The position numbers and the translations under genes were made by a program. The notes under the pieces were generated by a model that searched no databases, had not been told where the DNA came from, and was given only the letters and a program-made list of their open reading frames with translations. A DNA stretch of 64,000 bases from Dyella_A sp035685805 (GTDB lineage Bacteria > Pseudomonadota > Gammaproteobacteria > Xanthomonadales > Rhodanobacteraceae): assembly GCF_035685805.1 (NCBI RefSeq), contig NZ_DASSAB010000045.1, positions 124,001 to 188,000 of the forward strand, read 5' to 3'. Shown here in pieces: positions 8,944-17,407 of the stretch; the stretch's first letter is position 1, and every line of letters starts with the position of its first letter.

Positions 8944-9816
8944 TTACTTCATCAGCCTGGCGAGCGTCTTGCCCAGATCGGCCGGGGACTTCACCGTGGT
9001 GACGCCGGCCTTCTCCAGCGCGGCGAACTTGGCTTCCGCCGTGCCCTTGCCGCCGGAGATGATCGCGCCGGCGTGGCCCATGCGCTTGCCGGCCGGAGCC
9101 GAGGCACCGGCGATGAACGACACCACCGGCTTGGTCACGTACTCGGCGATGAACTCGGCCGCGTCTTCCTCGGCCGAACCACCGATCTCGCCGACCATGA
9201 TGATGCCTTCGGTCTGCGGATCGTCCTGGAACAGCTTCAGGCAGTCGATGAAGCTCAGGCCGTTGATCGGATCGCCGCCGATGCCGATCACCGTGCTCTG
9301 GCCGAGGCCTTCGTTGGTGGTCTGGAACACCGCTTCATAGGTCAGCGTGCCCGAACGCGAGACGATGCCGACCTTGCCCGGCATGTGGATGTGGCCCGGC
9401 ATGATGCCGATCTTGCACTCGCCCGGGGTGATGATGCCGGGGCAGTTCGGCCCGATCAGCACGGTTTCCGGATGCTGGGCCAGCACGTTCTTCACGCGCA
9501 GCATGTCCAGCACCGGGATGCCCTCGGTGATCGCCACGATCACCTTGATGCCGGCATCGATCGCCTCGAGGATCGAGTCGGCCGCGAACGGCGGCGGCAC
9601 GAAGATCACCGACGCATCGGCGCCGGTCTCGGCGACGGCCTCATCGACCGAGTTGAACACCGGCAGGCCGATATGCTCGGTGCCGCCCTTGCCCGGGGTC
9701 ACGCCACCGACGATCTTGGTGCCGTAGTCGATCGCCTGCTCGGCGTGGAAGGTGCCCTGCTGGCCGGTGAAGCCCTGCACCAGCACCTTGGTGTTTTTAT
9801 TGACGAGAACGCTCAT
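8944..9816 (-). CDS. sucD: Succinyl-CoA synthetase alpha subunit
   Basis: Alpha subunit of the TCA-cycle enzyme that interconverts succinyl-CoA and succinate while making ATP or GTP. The 290-residue product has the CoA-binding Rossmann part (KVLVQGFTGQQGTFH near residue 10) and the ligase domain with GHAGAIISGGKGTAEAK near 245-261, which carries the histidine that is phosphorylated during catalysis. Length matches the family. It follows sucC after a 14-base gap, so the two are co-transcribed, and a hairpin terminator follows its stop. Confidence 0.97.
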   Translation of the reverse strand: MSVLVNKNTKVLVQGFTGQQGTFHAEQAIDYGTKIVGGVTPGKGGTEHIGLPVFNSVDEAVAETGADASVIFVPPPFAADSILEAIDAGIKVIVAITEGIPVLDMLRVKNVLAQHPETVLIGPNCPGIITPGECKIGIMPGHIHMPGKVGIVSRSGTLTYEAVFQTTNEGLGQSTVIGIGGDPINGLSFIDCLKLFQDDPQTEGIIMVGEIGGSAEEDAAEFIAEYVTKPVVSFIAGASAPAGKRMGHAGAIISGGKGTAEAKFAALEKAGVTTVKSPADLGKTLARLMK

Positions 9817-9830
9817 GTTTCGATTGCTCC

Positions 9831-10994
<1,164 letters not shown>

Positions 10995-11310
10995 TCGATA
11001 CCTCGAGTGAATGGGGGACAGGTCGACCGCACGCATAACAACAAGACAGCGCGGGCTCGGGAGATCGGACGGCGGTTGGAGGGCGCTGCCGGCGTGCAAA
11101 GCGCTGGGTGGAACGGGCGGAGGGCGGCAACAGAGCGCGTCCACCGGCCATTGCAAAACGGCGCAGTACGGCCGCGCATTTTCGCAGCAGCGGGGCCGGA
11201 TGGAAAGGGCGGGTGCCGGCAGGAGCGCTCCACGGCGCGCTGCGCAACGCGCGATCGCACGTCTATACTCGCCCGCGAGCCCCGATATCCGCCGTGGAGT
11301 GCCCTTCGAC
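10995..11310. other. Divergent intergenic region between sucC and pilS (316 bases)
   Basis: No gene is supported here. It must hold the promoters of sucCD (leftward) and pilS (rightward). The only promoter-like element I can point to is listed separately for pilS. An open frame continuing upstream from each gene through this region looks like a high-GC artefact. Confidence 0.6.
11241..11269 (+). promoter_or_regulatory. Possible sigma-70 promoter of pilS
   Basis: A good -10 box TATACT (11264-11269) with a weak -35 TGCGCA (11241-11246) at 17-base spacing, about 40 bases before the chosen pilS start. The -35 matches only three of six consensus bases, so this is tentative. Confidence 0.35.
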
Positions 11311-12969
11311 GTGTCCAGCGCAGCCCTGCCGCCCGCCTCGGGCAACCGTCGCGCCACCACGGCCACGCGCCACGAGCTTTTTTTCCTGAACTACTTCCGC
11401 CTGGCGCAGGCGGCGGTGTACGTGGCGCTGGCGTTCAGCCCGCTCGGCATGCAGTGGCTGCGGCTGACGCGTCCTGATTTCGCCCACGCCGTGGTGCTGA
11501 GCTATCTGCTGGTGGCGCTGGCGATCCTGCTGCTGACGCGCCGTCTCACCGCGATCGCCCCGCTGACCGTGTCGCTGACCCTGGTGGTGGACATCGGGGT
11601 CGCCGTGATGGCGGTGATCGCGATGCACGATGCGCGCATCGGCATCGCCATGATGCTGGCGGTCAACCTGAGCGCCGGCGCGCTGGTGTTGCCGCTGCGG
11701 CTGTCGCTGTTCTTCGCCTCGCTGGCCACGCTGGGCATGCTCGGGCACACCCTGCTGGAGACGCCGGACGGCAGCTCGATCGACAGCCATGAACTGCTGG
11801 AGGCGGGCCTGTTCGGGCTGGCCTATTTCGCCAGCACCTCGCTGTGCCACGTGCTCGGCCGCCAGCTGCGGGCCACCGAGGCGCTCGCCGAACAGCGCAG
11901 CACCGACCTGGCCAACATGGCCCAGGTCAACGAGCTGATCATCCGGCGCATGAAGACCGGCGTGCTGCTGGTGGACGATGCCAACCACATCCACCAGCTC
12001 AACGAGTCGGCCTGGATGCTTCTGGGCAACCCGTCCGCCGACAAGCGCGACCTCGGCCAGCTGGCGCCGGAGCTGTCGCGCCGGCTGTACCACTGGATGA
12101 CCTCCGGCAAGCTCGACGAGACCGCTACCCAGCTGGCCGACGGCGTGCCCGAAGTGGTGCCGCGCTTCACCCGGCTGGCGCCGAACGACGACTCGCACGT
12201 GCTGATCTTCCTCGACGACACCTCGCTGCTGTCGCGCCGGGCCGAGGAGCTCACGCTCAGCTCGCTGGGCCGGCTGTCGGCCTCGATCGCCCACGAGATC
12301 CGCAACCCGCTGGCGGCGATCCGCTACTCGGCCCAGCTGCTGGCGGAGTCGCGCGACATGCCCGCGGCCGACCAGCGCATGGTGGAGATCATCAACAACC
12401 ACTGCGTGCGGTTGAACGAGATCATCGAGAACATCCTGCAGCTGTCGCGGCGCGAGCGCTCGCGCCCGGAGACGCTGGACTTGGGCCACTGGGCCAATGC
12501 CTTCGTGGAGGAATACCGCCAGGGCAACGACATCGGCGAGGATTCGCTGCGGGTGATCAACTCCAGCGCGCCGGTGGCCGCCGTGGCCGATCCGCAGCAG
12601 CTGCAGCAGGTGGTGTGGAACCTGGTGCAGAACGCCCTGCGCTACGGACGCATGCCCGGCGAACCGGCGCGGGTGATGGTGGTGACGCGCCCGGGCGAGC
12701 ACGGCGTGCCCACGCTCGAGGTGATCGACCGCGGCCCCGGCATCGCACCCAAGGTGGCGGCGCAGATCTTCGAGCCGTTCTACACCACCCACGAATACGG
12801 CACCGGGCTGGGGCTGTACCTGGCCCGACAGATGACCGAGGCCAACCAGGCGCTGCTGGAGTACGTGCGGGTTGCCGGCGGCGGCAGTTGTTTCCGCATC
12901 ACGCTCACCCCCGCCCACGCGCGACAGACCGGCTCCGAGTCGAGCGCGGCAGAGGAAAAGCTCAGGTAG
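11311..12969 (+). CDS. pilS: Sensor histidine kinase PilS (type IV pilus regulation)
   Basis: Membrane sensor kinase of the PilS-PilR pair that controls pilin transcription with sigma-54. The 552-residue product has about six membrane segments in residues 25-175, a PAS-like linker (205-310), HisKA with SIAHEIRNPLAA (phosphorylated His328) and a HATPase domain with DRGPGIAP and GTGLGLYLARQM. The frame is open further upstream; I chose the GTG at 11311 because the conserved region begins soon after and GGAG lies 11 bases before, with GTG 11299 as alternative. Its partner pilR is not next to it but some 10.8 kb away, the gap being filled by a sugar locus. Its last eight bases overlap the convergent LacI gene. 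Confidence 0.9.
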   Translation: MSSAALPPASGNRRATTATRHELFFLNYFRLAQAAVYVALAFSPLGMQWLRLTRPDFAHAVVLSYLLVALAILLLTRRLTAIAPLTVSLTLVVDIGVAVMAVIAMHDARIGIAMMLAVNLSAGALVLPLRLSLFFASLATLGMLGHTLLETPDGSSIDSHELLEAGLFGLAYFASTSLCHVLGRQLRATEALAEQRSTDLANMAQVNELIIRRMKTGVLLVDDANHIHQLNESAWMLLGNPSADKRDLGQLAPELSRRLYHWMTSGKLDETATQLADGVPEVVPRFTRLAPNDDSHVLIFLDDTSLLSRRAEELTLSSLGRLSASIAHEIRNPLAAIRYSAQLLAESRDMPAADQRMVEIINNHCVRLNEIIENILQLSRRERSRPETLDLGHWANAFVEEYRQGNDIGEDSLRVINSSAPVAAVADPQQLQQVVWNLVQNALRYGRMPGEPARVMVVTRPGEHGVPTLEVIDRGPGIAPKVAAQIFEPFYTTHEYGTGLGLYLARQMTEANQALLEYVRVAGGGSCFRITLTPAHARQTGSESSAAEEKLR

Positions 12970-13966
12970 CGCGCATCACCAGCGCCACCGGCAGCACCTG
13001 TGAATCGGTGGCTTCGCCGCGGATCAGCGCCAGCATCTTCTGCGCCAGCAGGGTGCCGCCCTCCTGCCAGTCCTGCCGCACCGAACTGAGCGCCGGCTGG
13101 AACGCCGCCGCCATCGGCATGTCGTCGTAACCCACCACCGACACGTCGTCCGGCACCTTGCGGCCCTGCTCCTGCACCGCGCGAATCGCTCCCATCGCCA
13201 GCAGGTCGCTGCAGGCAAACAGCGCATCGAAGGTGACCCCGCGTGCGGCCAGCGAGTGCACCGCATCGATGCCCGAGGCCAGCGTGAACTCGTCGCGCCG
13301 CAACAGCAGCGGCTTCACTCCGTGCGCGGTCAGCGTGTCGACGAAACCGGTCAGCCGCTCGAAGATTTCCGGGTGGCTGGGATTGCCCACGAACACCGGG
13401 TGCCGCCGCCCCTGGCGCAGGAAGTGCTCGGCGACCAGCCTCCCGCCCATGCGATTGTCCGAGCCGACCACGGCGTGGGCATCGTCGTCGCCGCGCGCGC
13501 CCCACACCACCATCGGCAGGCCCAGTTTGTCGAACCGTCGCACCGCATCCTGCCGCACGCCCTGACCGAGCAGGATCAGGCCATCGGCCGCCTGCACCGC
13601 CGCCGCCGCCGCGCCCTGGCGGGTGGTCAGCAGCACGCTGTAGCCGGCGGCGGTGAGTTCCTGGGCGATGCCGCCGAGCAGGGTGAGCGGATAGGGATCG
13701 AGCATGGTGCGGTCGCTGGAGGGCTTCATCTCCACGATCACCGCCACGGTGTGGCTGCGGCGCAGGCGCAGGTTGCGCGCGCTCACGTTGAGCTTGTAGC
13801 CGTGGTCGCGCGCCAGCAACTGGATCCGTTCGCGCGTTTCCGGGGTCACCAGCGGGCTGTCGGCGAGCGCGCGCGAGACAGTGATCTTGGACACCCCGGC
13901 CAGCTCCGCGAGGTCCGCCATGGTGAGGCTGCCGCCGGCGGATGCGGGTTTGCGGGATCGACTCAC
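12962..13966 (-). CDS. LacI-family transcriptional repressor
   Basis: Sugar-responsive DNA-binding regulator, 334 residues. The N-terminal helix-turn-helix runs LTMADLAELAGVSKITVSRALAD (residues about 14-36), followed by the hinge helix region and a periplasmic-binding-protein-like effector domain (FVGNPSHPEI, FACSDLLAMGAIRA, VSVVGYDDMPMAAAF). It is divergent from the GH65 fusion gene, and a near-palindromic LacI-type operator lies between them, so it very likely represses this alpha-glucoside locus. The inducer cannot be read from the sequence. Its 3' end overlaps the convergent pilS by eight bases. Confidence 0.93.
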   Translation of the reverse strand: MSRSRKPASAGGSLTMADLAELAGVSKITVSRALADSPLVTPETRERIQLLARDHGYKLNVSARNLRLRRSHTVAVIVEMKPSSDRTMLDPYPLTLLGGIAQELTAAGYSVLLTTRQGAAAAAVQAADGLILLGQGVRQDAVRRFDKLGLPMVVWGARGDDDAHAVVGSDNRMGGRLVAEHFLRQGRRHPVFVGNPSHPEIFERLTGFVDTLTAHGVKPLLLRRDEFTLASGIDAVHSLAARGVTFDALFACSDLLAMGAIRAVQEQGRKVPDDVSVVGYDDMPMAAAFQPALSSVRQDWQEGGTLLAQKMLALIRGEATDSQVLPVALVMRAT

Positions 13967-14189
13967 TGCTGGGGCTCCATACCGGGGTCAACGTGTTCAG
14001 CCGCAGGCTGCCGTGCCGGCGTGTCGCCAGTGTGTCGATTTCTGCACCTTTCGTCTAACCCGTCGCACCGCGTCAAACTCCGGGGCCACCGGGCCCCGCG
14101 CGGCAGCGCGCAACGCGCCGGCACGTGGTTCGCGCTCGTTGCCGACGGGGACTCCTTCATGCTGCGCCGCGGCAATGTTATCGATGTCT

Positions 14190-14203
14190 TGATATCGATA
14201 CCA
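14190..14203. promoter_or_regulatory. LacI-type operator upstream of the GH65 fusion gene
   Basis: TGATATCGATACCA is symmetric at 12 of 14 positions about a central CG, the geometry of LacI-family operators. A second, weaker ATCGAT core lies 14 bases upstream (14180-14185). TTGATA (14189-14194) could serve as a -35 with CATGTT (14212-14217) as a weak -10 at 17-base spacing, in which case the operator overlaps the promoter and binding would repress. Confidence 0.65.
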
Positions 14204-14244
14204 TTTACTGTCATGTTCACGCCGCCTTGCCGGCCGATCTGGCA

Positions 14245-17200
14245 ATGCCGCAACAGAACACACGCCACGCCGGGGGATTCTTGGACAAGCTCGACACCGC
14301 ACCGGCAGCTTCGCCGGTACCGACCGCCACACCTGCCGCCTCGCACTCCTCGCGGCTCCCGGACACCCCTGTCGACCCGTGGCGCATCGTGCGTCACGGC
14401 ACCCATCCGGCCGATTTCGCGCAGGACGAAAGCCTGTTTGCGCTGGCCAACGGCGCCTTGGGCGTGCGCGGTGGCCTGGAGGAAGCGCCGGGCGGCTCGC
14501 ACGGCAGCTTCCTGGCCGGCGCCTGGGAGCGCACGCCGATCGAGTACCACGAGCGCTTTCCGGGCTTTGCCGCGCATACCGACACGCGCATCCCGGTGGC
14601 CGACGCCATCGGCATCCACCTGCGCCTGGGCGACATCCCGGTGCGCTTGGCCGAGGGCGAGTGGCTGGGTTTCAGTCGTGAGCTCGACCTGCGCCAGGGC
14701 TGCTATCGCCGCATGCTGCGCTGGCGCTCCCCCGCCGGCGAGACGATCGAGATCCACGCCGAGCGGCTGGTGCCGCTGGACCACCCGGGGCTGATGGCAA
14801 TTCGCTACCGCGTCGAGTCGGTCGACTACAACGGCGCGATCACGCTGGAGTCGTCCATCGATACCGCGCGCGACGCCATCGAGCAGGGTGCAGACCCGCG
14901 CATCGGTGTGCGGGTGGACGGCGGTTTCCACACCGAGCAGTCCGACGCCGACGAGGCGCGCGCGTGGCTGGTCCAGCGCACCAGCCACAGCGGCGTGCGC
15001 GTGGCCTGCGTGCAGAAGCACCGGCTGGATCGCCAGCTGCACTGCCGCTACGGGGGCCAGGCGGCCAACGGCGTGGCGCAGATCCACGAAGGCGAGCTGG
15101 CCCCGGGCACCTCGGTGACGCTGGAAAAGATCGTGGCCTACGCCTGGAGCGAACCGCACGCCGAGGACAGCGCCGATGCATTGCTTGCCCGCGCCGAAGG
15201 GGCGCTGGAGCACGCGCTGGCGCAGGGCTTCGACGGCCTGCTGGCGCTGCAGCAGCGCGCGCTGGCGCCGCTGTGGGAGCGCGCGGACCTGGCCATCGAG
15301 GGCGACCCGCGGGTGGAGCAGTCGCTGCGTTTCAACCTGTTCCACGTGTTCCAGTCGAGCGGCCGCGATGGCCACAGCTCCGCCGCCGCCAAGGGCCTCA
15401 CCGGCGAAGGCTACGAGGGCCACTACTTCTGGGACGCCGAGGCCTTCATGCTGCCGGCACTGGTGAACGCGGCGCCGGAGCTGGCCCGCGGCATGCTCGT
15501 CTATCGCTACCGCACGCTCGACCGCGCGCGTGCCCATGCCCGCGAGATGAACCACGAGCGCGGTGCCCTGTATGCCTGGCGCACCATCAGCGGCGACGAG
15601 TGCTCGGCCTACTTTCCCAGCGGCTCGGCGCAGTACCACATCAACGCCGCGGTGGCCTGGGCGGTGCGGCTGTACGTGGACGCCAGCGGCGACCACGACT
15701 TCCTGCGCGAGCAGGGCGCCGAGATGCTGGTGGAAACGGCGCGCGTGTGGCTGGACATCGGCCACTTCAACCCGCGCCGCGGCGGTGCCTTCTGCATCCA
15801 CTCGGTGACCGGGCCGGATGAGTACTCGGCGCTGGTGGACAACAACCACTACACCAACCGCATGGCGCAGCAGCACCTGCGCGACGCGGCGGCCACCGCA
15901 CGCTGGCTGGCCGACGCGTACCCGCAGGACTGGGCCGCACTGGCCGCCCGCCTGGCGCTGCACGAGGACGAGATCGACCGCTGGCAGCGTGCCGCCGACG
16001 CGATGTACCTCCCCGTCGACGCGGCGCTGGGCGTGTTCCCGCAGGACGACGCCTTTCTCGACAAGCCGCGCCTGTGCCAGCGCACGCGCGCCCACGGCAA
16101 GCGTCCGCTGCTGCTGGAGATGCATCCGCTGACCATCTACCGGCACCAGGTCTGCAAGCAGGCCGACACCCTGCTGGCGCTGGTGCTGGCAGGCAACGAC
16201 GTGGACCGCCAGACCAAGCGGCGCAACTTCGACTACTACGAAGGCGTGACCGTCCACGACTCCACCCTGTCCGCCTCCACCTTCGCGGTACTGGCCGCCG
16301 AAGTAGGCCGACACGACAAGGCCTACGCCTATTTCCTGGACACCTTGCGGGTGGACCTGGACGACCTGCACGGCAACGCCGCGCACGGTGTGCACATGGC
16401 GGCGATGGCCGGCAGTTGGCTCGCGCTCACCTGGGGCTTTGGCGGGCTGCGCGTGGTCGACGGCCTGCCGAGCCTTGCCCCAACCCTGCCGGCACGCTGG
16501 ACGCGCTATCGCTTCGGGCTGCGCTGGCACAACGCGCAGCTGCGGGTGGAGGTCAGCCGCGAGACGGTGCGCTACAGCCTCGGCGGTACCGCGCCGCTGC
16601 AGTTTCGCCACCACGGCAGCGTGCACACGCTGGCACCGGGTGGGCAGCTGGACCTGCCGCTGCATCCGGCGCGCCTGCCGCGCCCGCTCAAGGCGGTGAT
16701 CTTCGATCTGGATGGCGTCATCGCCGATACCGCCGTGGTGCATCACGCGGCGTGGAAGCAGCTGGCGGCGGAGATTGCCGTGCCGTTCGACGACGCCACC
16801 GGCGAGCGCATGAAGGGCGTGGACCGCCGCGGTTCGCTGGACATCCTGCTCGAGCGCGCCGAACGCGGCTACAGCGAGGAGGAGAAACACGCCCTTGCCG
16901 AGCGCAAGAACGCCTACTACCGCGACCAGATCGCGCAGTTCGGTCCACAGCACCTGCTGCCCGGCGCCCGCGACGCGATCGCCTCGACCCGCGCGGCCGG
17001 GCTGAAGATCGCGCTGGCCTCGGCCAGCCGCAACGCGCCGATGTTGCTGGAGCGGCTCGGCATCGCCGAGCTGTTCGACTACGTGGTCGACGCCGGACGC
17101 ATCGCCCGCTCCAAGCCCGATCCGGCGATCTTCCTGGACGCTGCGCGCGGGGTGGGCGTCGCACCGCACGAATGCCTGGGCGTGGAAGACGCCGAGGCTG

Positions 17201-17325
17201 GCGTGGACAGCATTCTCGCGGCCGGGATGACCGCGGTGGCGGTGGGCGATTCGCCTGCCCTGGCGCATGCGGATGTGCAGTTACCGAACGTCGCCGCGTT
17301 CGACATCGCTCAGTACACAACCTAA
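14245..17325 (+). CDS. Fused GH65 disaccharide phosphorylase / beta-phosphoglucomutase
   Basis: One 1026-residue frame with two enzymes. Residues about 55-800 are a GH65 phosphorylase (maltose/trehalose/kojibiose/nigerose type): GHYFWDAEAFMLP, TGPDEYS with catalytic acid Glu526, the KQAD motif and VHDSTLS, the phosphate-binding stretch. Residues 816-1026 are a HAD beta-phosphoglucomutase: FDLDGVIADT with nucleophile Asp821 and Asp823, then SASRN, SKPDP and GVEDAEAG. Together they would split an alpha-glucobiose with phosphate into glucose and beta-glucose 1-phosphate and turn the latter into glucose 6-phosphate. The disaccharide is not decidable here. Start: ATG 14245, or TTG 14281, which has a GGGGGA ribosome site. 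No signal peptide. First gene of the locus, divergent from the LacI repressor. Confidence 0.9.
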   Translation: MPQQNTRHAGGFLDKLDTAPAASPVPTATPAASHSSRLPDTPVDPWRIVRHGTHPADFAQDESLFALANGALGVRGGLEEAPGGSHGSFLAGAWERTPIEYHERFPGFAAHTDTRIPVADAIGIHLRLGDIPVRLAEGEWLGFSRELDLRQGCYRRMLRWRSPAGETIEIHAERLVPLDHPGLMAIRYRVESVDYNGAITLESSIDTARDAIEQGADPRIGVRVDGGFHTEQSDADEARAWLVQRTSHSGVRVACVQKHRLDRQLHCRYGGQAANGVAQIHEGELAPGTSVTLEKIVAYAWSEPHAEDSADALLARAEGALEHALAQGFDGLLALQQRALAPLWERADLAIEGDPRVEQSLRFNLFHVFQSSGRDGHSSAAAKGLTGEGYEGHYFWDAEAFMLPALVNAAPELARGMLVYRYRTLDRARAHAREMNHERGALYAWRTISGDECSAYFPSGSAQYHINAAVAWAVRLYVDASGDHDFLREQGAEMLVETARVWLDIGHFNPRRGGAFCIHSVTGPDEYSALVDNNHYTNRMAQQHLRDAAATARWLADAYPQDWAALAARLALHEDEIDRWQRAADAMYLPVDAALGVFPQDDAFLDKPRLCQRTRAHGKRPLLLEMHPLTIYRHQVCKQADTLLALVLAGNDVDRQTKRRNFDYYEGVTVHDSTLSASTFAVLAAEVGRHDKAYAYFLDTLRVDLDDLHGNAAHGVHMAAMAGSWLALTWGFGGLRVVDGLPSLAPTLPARWTRYRFGLRWHNAQLRVEVSRETVRYSLGGTAPLQFRHHGSVHTLAPGGQLDLPLHPARLPRPLKAVIFDLDGVIADTAVVHHAAWKQLAAEIAVPFDDATGERMKGVDRRGSLDILLERAERGYSEEEKHALAERKNAYYRDQIAQFGPQHLLPGARDAIASTRAAGLKIALASASRNAPMLLERLGIAELFDYVVDAGRIARSKPDPAIFLDAARGVGVAPHECLGVEDAEAGVDSILAAGMTAVAVGDSPALAHADVQLPNVAAFDIAQYTT

Positions 17326-17407
17326 CGGCGAACCGGCGCGGCGCCGGGGGGCGGCGCGTCATCTCAAAACAAAGCTGTCACACAAGACTGATGGGGAGTT
17401 ACCGCAC

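Noticed and set aside
13963..17268. 1101-codon open frame antisense to the GH65 fusion gene
   Set aside because: Translation is Arg/Ala/His/Val-rich with no domain, and it is the mirror of a well-supported gene. High-GC genes commonly leave long open frames on the other strand.
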